Assembly: GCA_030427145.1 (NCBI GenBank)
Contig: JAUHWT010000004.1
Location: forward strand, 206,389-270,388
DNA: 64,000 bases
Reading direction: 5' to 3'
Source of the DNA: Alphaproteobacteria bacterium
Lineage (GTDB): Bacteria > Pseudomonadota > Alphaproteobacteria > Rhodobacterales > Rhodobacteraceae
A program made the translations under genes and the position numbers. Positions 1-9,068 of the stretch are shown here, piece by piece. Under the pieces are notes generated by a model. It worked only from the letters and a program-made list of their open reading frames with translations. It had not been told where the DNA came from and ran no database searches. Position 1 is the first letter of the stretch. Every line of letters begins with the position of its first letter.

Positions 1-452
1 CACATGGACCAGCCACCGGCGATGAGCGCAATTAGAAAACCGATGGCGAGGCGGACCTTGCCCGATACGCCCGCGTGGGTCTGTTTGCTGACCTTGGCAT
101 AGTCGTCCGCGAAACCGATCAGACCGAAGCCGATGGTCACGAACATGATCATCCAGATGTAGCCATTGTCCCACCGCGCCCAGAGCAGCGTCGAGAACAC
201 CATGGCTGACAGGATCAAAAGTCCGCCCATGGTAGGCGTTCCCGCCTTGGCGATGATGTGGGCTTCGGGTCCATCGGTACGGATGGGCTGACCCCGTCCC
301 TGACGGATCCGAAGCATGTTGATGAGAGGGCGGCCAAAAATGAAGCCGAACAGCAGGGCCGTCAGGAAAGCAGCCCCGGAACGAAAGGTTATGTATCTGA
401 AAACATTTAGAAAGCTTACGTTCTCGGACAGTTCGGCCAAAAAATAGAACAT
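1..452 (-). CDS. mraY: Phospho-N-acetylmuramoyl-pentapeptide transferase MraY, N-terminal part (cut by window edge)
   Basis: Transfers phospho-MurNAc-pentapeptide from UDP to undecaprenyl phosphate, making lipid I at the inner face of the plasma membrane. The first 150 residues are present; the rest runs off the left edge. Visible are the hydrophobic first helices, the family motif GTPTMGG (residues 71-77) and the Asp pair in FADDYAK (114-120), which belongs to the Mg/substrate site of the polyprenyl-phosphate transferase family. ATG start at 450-452, 9 nt after the murF stop, so it is the next gene of the same operon. Its place after murF matches the usual dcw order. Confidence 0.96.
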   Translation of the reverse strand, partial: MFYFLAELSENVSFLNVFRYITFRSGAAFLTALLFGFIFGRPLINMLRIRQGRGQPIRTDGPEAHIIAKAGTPTMGGLLILSAMVFSTLLWARWDNGYIWMIMFVTIGFGLIGFADDYAKVSKQTHAGVSGKVRLAIGFLIALIAGGWSM

Positions 453-461
453 TTGGCTATG

Positions 462-1907
462 TCATTCCTCTGATTTGTTCGCGGGCACGGCGACGCCCAT
501 GCGTTTCACCGCATCGACGACACATCCCATGCGCGATCCGAGTGAACCTTTTACCATCGCGATATCGCCCGCATCCAGAAGCTTTCCGGTTTTCGCGGCC
601 ATTTTTTCCGAACTGCTGAACCATTCGCCACGCCTTGCCACCGGCAGCGCGTCGTGGAGGGCTTTCATGAGTGGCCCCGCGCAGTGAACGGTGGCAACCG
701 ACGCCATGGACGGAATGTCGGCCAGTGCGGCGTGAATCGCCTTTTCGCTCTCACCGAGCTCAAGCATGTCGCCGAGAAAGGCGATTCTGCGGCCGCGGCT
801 GACCCGTCCAACCCCGTCCTCGGGTTCCTCGGACGCTAGCACGTCGAGCGCGGCTTCCATCGCGGCGGGATTGGCGTTGTAGCTTTCATCAATCAACAGG
901 ATGTTGCCGTCCAAACCGCCCGGCCCCATGACCACGTTCCAGCGCGCCCCCCGGCCCTCGGGCGAGGTCCACGAGGACAGGGACAGAGCCGCGCGGCCCA
1001 TATCCGCACCCAGCGCGTCAATGGCGGCCAGCACCGCCAGGGCGTTCAGCGCAAGATGTTTTCCGGGGGCGCTGACGTGGTAGAGGAATTTCTCGGAGCC
1101 TTTGCGGGCCGAGACGGACGTGCCGTTACCGGTCACGCGAACGTCGAGGCACCTATACTCAGGCCGACCGGTGGCCCCAAACCTGACGACACGAACCCCA
1201 GCCCTGCGTGCGGCGCGCAACAGGGTTGGGTAGGTCGGGATGTCGCGGTTGAGAATGATCGTGCCGCCCGGGTCCATGCCCTGGACGATTGAGGCCTTTT
1301 CGCGGGCAATACCCTCCACATTGGCGAAAGCCGCAAGATGGACCGCCGCGACCGTCGTGATGATCGAAACATCTGGACGCGCAAGTCGTGACAGCGGGGC
1401 GATCTCGCCCGGCGCATTCATTCCAATTTCGATCACGGCGTAATCGGCATCCGCAGGCATCCGCGCCAGGGTCAGGGGAACGCCCCAATGGTTGTTGTAG
1501 CTCTTCTCCGCCGCATGGACGCGGGCCTGCGCACCAAGCGCCGTACGGAGCATTTCCTTGGAGCCGGTTTTCCCCGCAGACCCGGTGACCGCTACGACTT
1601 TGCCTGAGAACCTAGCTCGGGCGGCGCGGGCCATGTCCTCAAGAGCGGGCAGAACATCGTCGACGAGCAGTAGCGGTGCATCGGGAGTGACGCCGTCCGG
1701 GATGCGGGATACCAACGCGGCGGCGGCCCCACGTTCAAGTGCTGAGGCGACGAAGTCGTGGCCATCCCGTTCAGCCTTCAGTGCAACGAAGAGGTCGCCC
1801 GGAATGAGCGTACGGGTGTCGATGGACACGCCACGCGCTTTCCAATGTCCCTGAGCCCTGCCGCCTGTGGCGCGGGCTGCCTCCTCCGATGTCCAGAGCG
1901 GGGTCAC
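462..1907 (-). CDS. murF: UDP-N-acetylmuramoyl-tripeptide--D-alanyl-D-alanine ligase MurF
   Basis: Cytoplasmic Mur ligase that adds D-Ala-D-Ala to UDP-MurNAc-tripeptide, the last step before MraY. At 481 residues it has normal family length. The N-terminal substrate domain carries SIDTRTLIPGDLF, followed by the ATP-binding P-loop GSAGKT (109-114), the central-domain stretch with YNNHWGVPLTLA, and the C-terminal domain with DESYNANPAAM, all typical of MurF. The start is GTG (1905-1907), overlapping the murE stop as GTGA, which indicates translational coupling. Part of the minus-strand dcw operon. Confidence 0.97.
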   Translation of the reverse strand: MTPLWTSEEAARATGGRAQGHWKARGVSIDTRTLIPGDLFVALKAERDGHDFVASALERGAAAALVSRIPDGVTPDAPLLLVDDVLPALEDMARAARARFSGKVVAVTGSAGKTGSKEMLRTALGAQARVHAAEKSYNNHWGVPLTLARMPADADYAVIEIGMNAPGEIAPLSRLARPDVSIITTVAAVHLAAFANVEGIAREKASIVQGMDPGGTIILNRDIPTYPTLLRAARRAGVRVVRFGATGRPEYRCLDVRVTGNGTSVSARKGSEKFLYHVSAPGKHLALNALAVLAAIDALGADMGRAALSLSSWTSPEGRGARWNVVMGPGGLDGNILLIDESYNANPAAMEAALDVLASEEPEDGVGRVSRGRRIAFLGDMLELGESEKAIHAALADIPSMASVATVHCAGPLMKALHDALPVARRGEWFSSSEKMAAKTGKLLDAGDIAMVKGSLGSRMGCVVDAVKRMGVAVPANKSEE

Positions 1908-3424
1908 GAGCCGAGACCGTCCAGCGCGGATACCGCGACACTGGCCTGTTCAAGGTCGTTGAAGGGCAGCACGTCATCGCCCACGATCTGGCCCGTTTCG
2001 TGGCCTTTGCCGGCAATCAGCAGCGCGTCACCGGGCTGAAGCGCGTCAACGGCGGCCAGAATGGCCTCCGCACGATCGCCGATCTCTGTTGCTTCCGGAC
2101 AGCCTGGCATGATTTCGGCGCGAATGGATGCCGGGTCCTCGCTGCGCGGATTGTCGTCGGTGACATAGACCACATCGGCGTTTTCCGCGGCAGCCTGGCC
2201 CATGAGCAAACGTTTGCCACGGTCCCGGTCACCACCGGCGCCGAACACGACGACAAGACGACCCATGACATGAGGCCGCAGGGCATCGAGCGCCGTATGC
2301 AGGGCCTCGGGCGTGTGGGCATAGTCGACGAATACCGCCGCACCGTTTTCGCGGGTTGCCGCACGCTCCATACGGCCACGGACCGTGCGCAACTCGCGCA
2401 GCGCCTCAAATACGTCATCGGGCTTAGCACCGGAGCCAATGGCCAGGCCCGCGGCAACGAGGGCGTTATGTCCCTGGAAGCCGCCGATCAGTTCAAGCCG
2501 TGTGCCGTGACTGCGACCGCGCCACTGGAACAGAAGTTCCTGACCGGTCGCGTCGAACCGCTGGCCAAGCAGGCGAAGATCCGCATCCTCGCCGCGACCA
2601 ACCGTGATGGCGTTCTGGCCTCGGGCGCGGACAATCGCGAGCACGCTTTCACCGTGGCGGTCGTCCATATTGATAACAGCCGTCCCGCCACGGGGCAGGA
2701 CGCGGTCGAAGAGCCCCATTTTGGCGTCAAAATATTCCTCGAACCCGGCGTGGTAATCGAGGTGGTCGCGGGAAATATTGGTGAACCCGGCGGCAGTGAG
2801 GCGCACGCCATCAAGGCGACGCTGATCGAGACCATGGCTGGAGGCCTCCATGGCCGCGTGGGTCACTCCGCTACGAGCCAGATCACTGAGCAGTTCGTGC
2901 AGGATTACGGGCTCAGGTGTTGTATGGCTAAGGGGAGCGGAGACAGCGCCCTCTACGCCGACCGTCCCGAAATTAACGGCCCGTTGGCCGGCGGTTTCCC
3001 AGATTTGGCGCGTGAAACTGGCGACGGAGGTTTTTCCGTTGGTTCCCGTTACCGCAACGATGGTTTCGGGCTGCGCCCCGAACCAGCGGGCCGCGGCAAT
3101 GGCAAGGGTGCGCCTTGGTTCTGACGAGACCACAACCGGCACCGGCAAAGGGCCGAGTTCCTTCTCGGCGATCTCAAGGCCGGCCGCGTCGGTCAGAACC
3201 ACGGCCGCTCCCATCCGGAGCGCGTAGGATATGAACTCGGCTCCATGAACGTTGCTGCCCGGCATGGCCGCGAAGAGGTGGCCCTCCTCCGTGCGGCGGC
3301 TGTCGACCGATATGCCGGAAATGCTCGGCAGGGTTCCCGACCAGTCGCCACCGCGACGCGTCCCGGCCAAAAGTCCCAGTTCCTCAAAACCCATCAGGGT
3401 GTCAGCTCGTTCTGATCCGGTCAT
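1904..3424 (-). CDS. murE: UDP-N-acetylmuramoyl-L-alanyl-D-glutamate--2,6-diaminopimelate ligase MurE
   Basis: Adds the third amino acid of the peptidoglycan stem peptide in the cytoplasm. The 506-residue protein has the Mur-ligase P-loop GTNGKTS (127-133) and the motif DNPR (about 424-427), which in this family marks specificity for meso-diaminopimelate rather than lysine. GHETGQ near the C-terminus is another family signature. ATG start (3422-3424), about 30 nt downstream of the ftsI stop; its own stop overlaps the murF start by 4 nt. A 411-codon frame on the opposite strand is only a shadow of this high-GC gene. Confidence 0.97.
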   Translation of the reverse strand: MTGSERADTLMGFEELGLLAGTRRGGDWSGTLPSISGISVDSRRTEEGHLFAAMPGSNVHGAEFISYALRMGAAVVLTDAAGLEIAEKELGPLPVPVVVSSEPRRTLAIAAARWFGAQPETIVAVTGTNGKTSVASFTRQIWETAGQRAVNFGTVGVEGAVSAPLSHTTPEPVILHELLSDLARSGVTHAAMEASSHGLDQRRLDGVRLTAAGFTNISRDHLDYHAGFEEYFDAKMGLFDRVLPRGGTAVINMDDRHGESVLAIVRARGQNAITVGRGEDADLRLLGQRFDATGQELLFQWRGRSHGTRLELIGGFQGHNALVAAGLAIGSGAKPDDVFEALRELRTVRGRMERAATRENGAAVFVDYAHTPEALHTALDALRPHVMGRLVVVFGAGGDRDRGKRLLMGQAAAENADVVYVTDDNPRSEDPASIRAEIMPGCPEATEIGDRAEAILAAVDALQPGDALLIAGKGHETGQIVGDDVLPFNDLEQASVAVSALDGLGS

Positions 3425-3454
3425 GATCCCCTCAGACCCTGTTTGGGAATGGGG

Positions 3455-5251
3455 CTAATTGTTTCCCGCGAGCGTGTAAAGAACCTCGGGCCCCCCGGTG
3501 CCGAAATCACCGGGCCGCATGCCCAGAATCGGCGCCAGGCGACGCACGATATCGGCAGCGACCGGAGCGGCAGTCAGACCGGCCGTGCGGAACGCGGTTT
3601 TGTTGATGATCGTGGTCGGTTCATCGAGCGCCACAATCAGAACGTATTTCGGGTTCGCCGCCGGAAATACGGATGCGAGCGTCGAGATCACCTTGTCGCG
3701 GGCATATCCACCGCCCGGGAGCGGCTTGTCGGCCGTACCGGTTTTACCGGCCAGGGCATACCCCTCGACATCCGCCTCGCGGGCGGTGCCACGGACCATC
3801 ACCTGACGCATGATGTCACGGACCTGCCGCGATGTGCGCTCGGAGATGACCTGGGGGTTGGCGGTTTTATCAATATTGGGGTTTTCGATGAATGACGGCT
3901 CGACCCGGTATCCGCCATTGGCAATGGTTGCGTAGGCGGCGGCGAGGTGCAGCGGCGTGACGGAAAGACCGTGTCCGTAGGAGACGGTCATAGTTGTCAG
4001 TTCCGACCAGGTGCGGGGCAGGATTGGGGCGGAACTGGAGCTTTCGGCCAGTTCCACGCGCAGGGGTGTCATCAGGCCGAGGTTTTCGAGAAACCGACGC
4101 TGCGCGGCTCCGCCCTGCTCAATCGCAATCCGCGCCGTTCCGACATTGGAAGATTTGACGATGATATCCTCGACGGAAAGCTGCGGGCCGTAATCCTTGA
4201 AATCTCGGATGCGGTACCGGCCCCATTTCATCGGACTTTTGCTGTCGACCATGGTCTGCGGCGCGACAAGTCCGGTTTCCAGCGCAAGGGCAACCGTAAA
4301 GGGCTTGAACGTGGAACCAAGTTCGTAGCGCCCCTGCAATGCGCGGTTGAAGAGCGGGTTATCCGAGGGATCGCCCTCGAACAGTCCGGTGGGGCGATTG
4401 TTTGGGTCGAAATCAGGCAGGCTCGCCATGGCGCGGATCTGACCGGTGTCGGCTTCCATCAGAATACCGACCGCACCCTTGGCGTTCATGGTTTCCATTC
4501 CCTCGGCCAGCACCTCCTCCATCGCGGTCTGCGCGGCAAGGTCGATGGACAGGACCAGAGGCTCGTCGGTTTTGTCCGGGTCGGTCAGGCGGCTGTTGAG
4601 ACCGAGTTCAATGCCGGCACGGCCAAGAACCTCCGCGGAATGAACGCCCTCACGCCCATACCGGGCACCGCCGAGCGTATGCGCGAGGATGCGGCCATTG
4701 GGGTAGAGACGCGACTGGCGGCGACCAAACAGGAGGCCAGGTTCCCCGAGGTCATGGACAAGCTGGTGCTGTTCCGGGGAAATGGAACGCTCAATCCAGA
4801 GAAACTTCTGAGGTCCGATGAAATCCTCAAAAAGCTCCTCGGCATCGAGATCCGGGAATATCCGCGCGAGGCCATCGGCGGCAGCGCGGGGATCGACCAT
4901 CGATTTGGGATGGGCGTAGAGGGAGGTGGTGGCAACGTTGGTTGCCAGGACGCGGCCGTTTCGGTCGACGATGTCCGCACGGTCGCTGAGAATGGGATTG
5001 GCCAGGTTGGCGGACCGCTCCGGTTCAGGCTCGGACGCGGACACGCGGGCCATCTGAGCGGCCACGAGGCCAAAACCAAGCACAAATGCACCGCCAAGCA
5101 GCACGAGACGGCGTTCGGCCTTGCGGCGTTCCGCCTTTTGGCAGGCGGCAAGGCGAGCGGCACGTTCCTGGGCCTCGATCCGGTCGGGATCGACGCCCTG
5201 ATCACGGGCCTGGAGAATTCGGGCGAGCGGTCGCAGGGGGCGGCGGATCAT
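3455..5251 (-). CDS. ftsI: Peptidoglycan D,D-transpeptidase FtsI (PBP3)
   Basis: Septal transpeptidase of the divisome, anchored in the inner membrane with its catalytic domain in the periplasm. A short Arg-rich cytoplasmic tail is followed by one membrane segment (about residues 49-66), a pedestal domain, then the penicillin-binding domain with the three active-site motifs: STFK (313-316, nucleophile Ser), SSN (367-369) and KTGT (503-506). At 598 residues it is of normal length. ATG start overlaps the ftsL stop as ATGA, so the two division proteins are probably translationally coupled. Confidence 0.97.
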   Translation of the reverse strand: MIRRPLRPLARILQARDQGVDPDRIEAQERAARLAACQKAERRKAERRLVLLGGAFVLGFGLVAAQMARVSASEPEPERSANLANPILSDRADIVDRNGRVLATNVATTSLYAHPKSMVDPRAAADGLARIFPDLDAEELFEDFIGPQKFLWIERSISPEQHQLVHDLGEPGLLFGRRQSRLYPNGRILAHTLGGARYGREGVHSAEVLGRAGIELGLNSRLTDPDKTDEPLVLSIDLAAQTAMEEVLAEGMETMNAKGAVGILMEADTGQIRAMASLPDFDPNNRPTGLFEGDPSDNPLFNRALQGRYELGSTFKPFTVALALETGLVAPQTMVDSKSPMKWGRYRIRDFKDYGPQLSVEDIIVKSSNVGTARIAIEQGGAAQRRFLENLGLMTPLRVELAESSSSAPILPRTWSELTTMTVSYGHGLSVTPLHLAAAYATIANGGYRVEPSFIENPNIDKTANPQVISERTSRQVRDIMRQVMVRGTAREADVEGYALAGKTGTADKPLPGGGYARDKVISTLASVFPAANPKYVLIVALDEPTTIINKTAFRTAGLTAAPVAADIVRRLAPILGMRPGDFGTGGPEVLYTLAGNN

Positions 5252-5601
5252 TCGTTGTCTCCGTCTTTGCTTTCTTCCATGGCGGCTTCGACGAGGTCGG
5301 TGACGTCAATTTCCACCGGCGGGAAGGCAATCATGGCCACATTGCCAAAATGATCTGGCTGAAGGGGGACGAGCTGAAGCTGCTTGTTGTGTTCCTCCAC
5401 CATCGCGCGGAGGCGTTCCGGGCGGTTGAGGTAGTCCCACTCGGCCCGCAGAACCTCGAGGGCCTGCTGTTCATGGCGTATTTCACGCTTCAGCGCGTTG
5501 TTGCGACGCAGGCCGTCCTGGGCCGCATAGTTGACCTTGTAGGCCCAGGTGGCACAAACGCCCACGAGCACGACGGCTGAAATTTGAAGAACCAGCCTCA
5601 T
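5248..5601 (-). CDS. ftsL: Cell division protein FtsL
   Basis: Small bitopic divisome protein that, with FtsB, activates the FtsWI septal synthase. The 117-residue product starts with a single membrane helix (about residues 3-23), followed by a periplasmic predicted coiled coil rich in Arg/Glu/Leu and an acidic tail ending DGDNE. Sequence is poorly conserved in this family, so the assignment rests on size, topology and its fixed place between rsmH and ftsI. It overlaps both neighbours by 4 nt (ATGA). Confidence 0.9.
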   Translation of the reverse strand: MRLVLQISAVVLVGVCATWAYKVNYAAQDGLRRNNALKREIRHEQQALEVLRAEWDYLNRPERLRAMVEEHNKQLQLVPLQPDHFGNVAMIAFPPVEIDVTDLVEAAMEESKDGDNE

Positions 5602-6602
5602 TTCGCCGCTCCTTTTGCGGCGATACGGGGCAGACCAAGTTCGCGCGGGTCGAGGGTTCCGGCGGGCGCATTGGTACGGCGGGCGACCCGCAGACGTGCG
5701 GACCTGGCCCGGGGATTGGCGGCGATCTCGGCGTCATCGGGGCCGATTGCCTTGCGGGTGACACGCTCAAACCGGGGCTGATCGGCTTCCTGCACCGGCG
5801 CATAACGGTTGCCGCGCGGCGCATCGCCGGAACGCATCTGCATGAACCGCTTGACCATACGGTCCTCAAGCGAATGGAACGTGACGACGGCCAGATAGCC
5901 ACCCGGCGCGAGCGCGGCTTCGGCAGCCGCAAGACCGCGGGCAAGTTCGCCAAGTTCATCATTCACCGCTATACGCAGCGCCTGAAAACTGCGGGTTGCG
6001 GCGTGGGGCTGGCGCGGCTTTGGACGGGGCAGTTTGCGTTCGATCAGCGATGCAAGCTGCAGCGTCGAGGTGAAGGGCTCTGCCTTGCGGGCCTCGACAA
6101 TGGCACGGGCGATGCGTCGTGAGGCGCGTTCCTCACCGAGCTGAAACAGGATGTCGGCCAGTTCGCCCTCGGGTGTCTCGTTCACGATGTCCGCAGCGGT
6201 GCGGCCCTCACGGGACATCCGCATGTCGAGGGGGCCGTCCTTCTGAAACGAAAAACCACGATGGGCCTGGTCGATCTGCATGGACGACACCCCGATGTCG
6301 AGCACGACACCATGGGGGTGCGGCACCCCGGCTTCCGCCACCAGTTTGTCGAGATTTCCGAACACGCCCTCAACCGTGGTGAGTCGTCCGGAATAGCTTC
6401 CGATCCAAGCGTCGGCCCGCTCAAACACTTCGGGGTCACGGTCGATGGCGATCACCTGGTCGGCACCGGCCTCCAAAAGCGCACGGGAATACCCCCCCGC
6501 CCCGAAAGTTCCATCGACCCAGGTGCCGCGAATCGGAGAGGCCGTGTCGAGAATCGGTTGCAGCAGCACCGGGATGTGGGGGGAGACATCCGCCATCATC
6601 AT
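5598..6602 (-). CDS. rsmH: 16S rRNA (cytosine(1402)-N(4))-methyltransferase RsmH (MraW)
   Basis: SAM-dependent methyltransferase that modifies C1402 in the decoding centre of 16S rRNA. The SAM-binding motif GTFGAGGYS is at residues 31-39, and the [12 protein letters not shown] motif lies in the C-terminal half; both are family signatures. Length (334 residues) is typical. Three consecutive Met codons begin the frame; the first overlaps the mraZ stop by 4 nt and is the natural coupled start. Second gene of the dcw operon. Confidence 0.97.
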   Translation of the reverse strand: MMMADVSPHIPVLLQPILDTASPIRGTWVDGTFGAGGYSRALLEAGADQVIAIDRDPEVFERADAWIGSYSGRLTTVEGVFGNLDKLVAEAGVPHPHGVVLDIGVSSMQIDQAHRGFSFQKDGPLDMRMSREGRTAADIVNETPEGELADILFQLGEERASRRIARAIVEARKAEPFTSTLQLASLIERKLPRPKPRQPHAATRSFQALRIAVNDELGELARGLAAAEAALAPGGYLAVVTFHSLEDRMVKRFMQMRSGDAPRGNRYAPVQEADQPRFERVTRKAIGPDDAEIAANPRARSARLRVARRTNAPAGTLDPRELGLPRIAAKGAAK

Positions 6603-7120
6603 GCCTCATCCCCGTACATCGCCGCATCGAGAAGATCATGCATGCTGTCCTGAAGGGCCTCGCCCTCCTCGCCAGAGGTGGCCTCGGCATCAAGCGCGTC
6701 GTAATCGGCGCTGAAGCGCTCCTCCGACCAGACCTCAAAGGCGTCGCCCATGCCGACAAACTTGGCCTGATTGGTAATGCCCGCCTTTTCCCGACAGTTC
6801 AGCGGCAGAACCAGGCGACCGTTGGGGTCCACCTGGAGCGTAACGGAATTGGCCTGATAACGGAGCTGCGCCAGGCGCTTTTCCTTGCCCTTTCTGGGCA
6901 TCCGCGCGATAGCTGCGGCGATCTGGCGGGACTTTTCTACGGTCATGCCCTCCAGCATCTGCTGGTCCGACAGGCCAAGAACGAGGACAAAACGGGGGCA
7001 TTCGCCATCGGTGCAGTCCGGATCACCCTCAGCAAGCACACGCCGAAAGTCCGCGGGAATCGATACCCGGCCTTTCGGATCCACCTTGAAGGTGTGTGCC
7101 CCGTTAAAGTGCCCAGTCAA
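6599..7120 (-). CDS. mraZ: Transcriptional regulator MraZ
   Basis: AbrB-fold DNA-binding protein, usually the first gene and autoregulator of the dcw operon. It contains two MraZ repeats: the first with the [14 protein letters not shown] signature near the N-terminus, the second with [10 protein letters not shown]. The open frame extends upstream to a TTG at 7150, but I place the start at the TTG at 7118-7120. It is preceded at 8 nt by a strong Shine-Dalgarno (AAGGCAGGAG, 7129-7138), and the resulting N-terminus (MTGHFNG...) fits the family. The product is 173 residues. The mRNA leader carries a terminator-like hairpin just upstream (7146-7195), so expression is probably attenuated. Confidence 0.94.
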   Translation of the reverse strand: MTGHFNGAHTFKVDPKGRVSIPADFRRVLAEGDPDCTDGECPRFVLVLGLSDQQMLEGMTVEKSRQIAAAIARMPRKGKEKRLAQLRYQANSVTLQVDPNGRLVLPLNCREKAGITNQAKFVGMGDAFEVWSEERFSADYDALDAEATSGEEGEALQDSMHDLLDAAMYGDEA

Positions 7121-7128
7121 AGGCGTTA

Positions 7129-7138
7129 CTCCTGCCTT
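7129..7138 (-). promoter_or_regulatory. Ribosome binding site deciding the mraZ start
   Basis: AAGGCAGGAG on the minus strand, with GGAG 8 nt before a TTG codon at 7118-7120. No comparable Shine-Dalgarno precedes the upstream in-frame TTG at 7150, which lies inside the T-run of the leader terminator. Confidence 0.7.
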
Positions 7139-7145
7139 TCGTTCT

Positions 7146-7195
7146 CTCAAAAAACAAAAGGTGAGTCGTGCTACCTGTTTGCACGACCCACCCTT
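7146..7195 (-). terminator. Intrinsic terminator in the mraZ leader
   Basis: On the minus strand AAAGGGTGGGTCGTGC pairs with GCACGACTCACCTTT across a 9-nt loop: about 15 base pairs with one bulged G and one G-U pair. It is followed by TTTTGTTTTTTG. Stem strength and the U-tract are those of a Rho-independent terminator. Confidence 0.8.
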
Positions 7196-7350
7196 TAGTC
7201 CGTCTCAGGCCCCTCGACCCAACTGCGCCACTTTCTGTGGTCTGCCCGATTTTCCACCAAGCCGGATCTTTGCCCGTAAGGAAGATGGCGTGCCCGTATG
7301 AACCTGCTCTTTTATGTTTTTGGCGTGTTGCTATACCGCCGCCTTCCATG
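7146..7350 (-). ncRNA. UpsM-like small RNA / attenuated 5' leader of mraZ
   Basis: The roughly 500-bp gap between rnpB and mraZ holds no convincing gene on either strand, but ends in a strong intrinsic terminator (7146-7195) only about 25 nt before the mraZ start codon. A transcript ending there cannot encode MraZ, so the leader should give a separate short RNA plus read-through mRNA. In Rhodobacter sphaeroides the abundant sRNA UpsM arises in just this way from the mraZ 5' leader and is, as I recall, about 206 nt. A possible promoter (TTGAAA, 17 bp, TACCAA) at 7357-7385 would start RNA near 7350, giving about 205 nt. The 5' end is an estimate; the homology is inferred from position and architecture, not from alignment. 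Confidence 0.55.
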
Positions 7351-7356
7351 GGGATT

Positions 7357-7385
7357 TTGGTACCATGGTCGGACATGGTTTTCAA
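7357..7385 (-). promoter_or_regulatory. Candidate promoter of the mraZ leader/UpsM-like RNA
   Basis: Minus strand TTGAAA (7380-7385), 17-bp spacer, TACCAA (7357-7362). The -10 match is weak. Several ATGG/GGTACC direct and inverted motifs cluster at 7346-7410 and could be regulator sites. An alternative -10, TATAGC, lies at 7330-7335. Confidence 0.35.
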
Positions 7386-7648
7386 TGGATTTTTGTGGTA
7401 CCCGCCATGGAAATTCGGAAATTATTAAATTGAATCAAATGAATTCAGGGCGAAATTCCAGCTAAAAATCCATATCTGGGCCAATCGAAATTTGCACTCA
7501 CAATATCCAGGTAAATCCGCCTGATCAGCGGCCGGCAAAAAAAGAAGCTAAAGTTGTAGCCATGCACGACCAGAAGCCGAATTTGCCGCCAGATCCGGCC
7601 GCGTGCACCGGAATACCATTGAGGTACCATGAGATTCACCGGGAATCC

Positions 7649-8028
7649 GCGTGGATGGCCTGTAAGCCGGATTTTGTTGCGAACCGTTGCCGATCCGCCG
7701 ATGACCATTCATCTGGGTCCGCCGTTGCCGACGCACTCTGGCAGCCACCCGGATCACTGGGGCCGGAGAAGCCCCGGGGGTCCAGCCCCCACGTGATCCC
7801 TACTTGGCCTTGCTCCTGGCGGGGCTTGCCGTGCCGCTCCCGTTACCGGCAGCGCGGTGGGCTCTTACCCCACCGTTTCACCCTTACCCGTGGCTGACGC
7901 CGCGGGCGGTCTGTTCTCTGTGGCGCTTTCCCTCGGGTTGCCCCGGGCGGGCATTACCCGCCGCCATTTCTCCACGGAGTCCGGACTTTCCTCGACCCGT
8001 AGGGCCGCGGCCATCCAGCCATCCACGC
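7649..8028 (-). ncRNA. rnpB: RNase P RNA (bacterial type A)
   Basis: Catalytic RNA that trims tRNA 5' leaders. On the minus strand the 5' part contains the conserved GAGGAAAGTCCGGACTCC block, and further on AAACGGTGGGGTAAGAGCCC, the GGCAAGCCCC region, AAGTAGGGAT and the 3' GGCTTACAGGCC. The two ends pair as helix P1 (GCGTGGATGG at the 5' end with CCATCCACGC at the 3' end), which sets the borders at 8028 and 7649. A well-spaced promoter lies directly upstream. No protein gene fits this interval; the frames that cross it are shadows. Confidence 0.96.
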
Positions 8029-8034
8029 GCGCCC

Positions 8035-8063
8035 GATGTAGAAGTGGCTCGCGCTCGCGTCAA
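8035..8063 (-). promoter_or_regulatory. rnpB promoter
   Basis: Minus strand TTGACG (8058-8063), exactly 17 bp, TACATC (8035-8040), with the mapped RNA 5' end 7 nt downstream. This is typical of sigma-70 promoters for stable RNAs in alphaproteobacteria. Confidence 0.75.
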
Positions 8064-8135
8064 TCGGCCAGTTGCGCAAAACGGCTGGCCCGGACCGCCG
8101 CCATCGCATAAACAGTGCGCGCACAGGAGCGCCCC

Positions 8136-8465
8136 ATGACCCAGGACATCGACAACATGGACCCCAACCCTCCGGAGCCGCCGCGACTGCGGCAGCTTCG
8201 CTGGCTGGTCAATACTCTGATGGTCACACTGATCGTCGGGTTCGTTGTGATTGTTGTGACACTTGTGGTGAAACTGAACGCGACCGGATCCGGCATTGAG
8301 CTTCCGCAGGAAATCCTGATCCCTGAGGGCGAAAGCGGCCGGGCCGTGACCATGGGAACGGGCTGGGTCGCGGTCGTTACTGTCGATGAGAACGGCCAGG
8401 AGCGCGTGCGCGTGTTTGACGCGGAGACCGGTGAGAGCCGGGGCATACTCCTTGTTCAGCCCTGA
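8136..8465 (+). CDS. Small single-span membrane protein, DUF6476 family
   Basis: A 109-residue protein of unknown function. A Pro/Asp-rich cytoplasmic N-terminus is followed by one strongly hydrophobic segment (about residues 24-44, VNTLMVTLIVGFVVIVV) and a short domain of about 60 residues containing IPEGES and DAETGES, probably periplasmic. I recognise it as the small DUF6476 protein commonly found in Rhodobacteraceae. The open frame starts at 8115, but the ATG at 8136 has AGGAG 6 nt upstream and is preferred. It is divergent from rnpB, about 100 nt away. Confidence 0.8.
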   Translation: MTQDIDNMDPNPPEPPRLRQLRWLVNTLMVTLIVGFVVIVVTLVVKLNATGSGIELPQEILIPEGESGRAVTMGTGWVAVVTVDENGQERVRVFDAETGESRGILLVQP

Positions 8466-8474
8466 ACTCCCCGG

Positions 8475-9068
8475 TTACGGCAGCGCGGCGATTCCGCACT
8501 GCGGCCAGCCGTACCCCCAGCGCCAGGGCAAACCGGAGCAGGGCTTCCCGCCAAGCCGCACGGACAGATACATGCCATCCGCGATGCGGGCGTAAATCGC
8601 GTGTAGTTCCTCCACGGTCAGGCCATATTCCTCGGCCACCTTTTCCCGGCCGGATTGAGTAACCTCCGTGACGCATACCCTCAACTCCCGATCGGCCGCG
8701 AGCCGGGCGGCATGGCTCTGCGCCGGCTCAGGGTTTTCGCCACCAAGGTAATAGGCCCGGTCGTGGGTCACGCAACAGGCTTCCCACGGCGGCTGCCTGT
8801 CATGGACCTCAACGAACCGGTCCGAAACCCCTGCAACGAGTTTCCAGATATCCGACATGCCACCGCTACAGCCATCGGTCGTGAACGGTGCCAGTTGATT
8901 GGCGGGGTTCTCACGGACATCACGCAACCAGTCGTGGGAAATCAGTTCGACCTCGCGCTCCATGGTCAAAAACAGTCCGCCGTCACTCGACGCATCCGCA
9001 GCGGGACGGCCGGGAAGAACGCAAAGGAGCAGTGCGCATGTAGCGGAGAGAATTGCGTCCCGGTTCAA
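8475..9068 (-). CDS. Secreted protein with phospholipase A2-like CCxxHD motif
   Basis: A 197-residue protein with an N-terminal signal-peptide-like segment (about residues 5-25: ILSATCALLLCVLPG). The central part has TDGCSGG (about 64-70) followed by PPWEACCVTHDRAYYLGG (about 93-110), with Cys98-Cys99, His102, Asp103 and Tyr106-107. The order of a Gly-rich Ca-loop-like turn and CCxxHDxxY is the catalytic signature of secreted phospholipase A2. The frame extends to 9158, but only the TTG at 9066-9068 gives a clean signal peptide, with GAGG upstream. Activity is inferred from the motif only; it could be a PLA2-fold protein without lipase activity. It lies convergent to the DUF6476 gene. Confidence 0.7.
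   Translation of the reverse strand: MNRDAILSATCALLLCVLPGRPAADASSDGGLFLTMEREVELISHDWLRDVRENPANQLAPFTTDGCSGGMSDIWKLVAGVSDRFVEVHDRQPPWEACCVTHDRAYYLGGENPEPAQSHAARLAADRELRVCVTEVTQSGREKVAEEYGLTVEELHAIYARIADGMYLSVRLGGKPCSGLPWRWGYGWPQCGIAALP

Noticed and set aside
1889..5353. Long plus-strand frames of 411 and 468 codons opposite murE and ftsI
   Set aside because: Shadows of conserved minus-strand genes; no recognisable motif or ribosome binding site.
7104..7385. 93-codon frame in the mraZ leader
   Set aside because: It overlaps the mraZ start in another frame and spans the terminator hairpin; composition is not protein-like.
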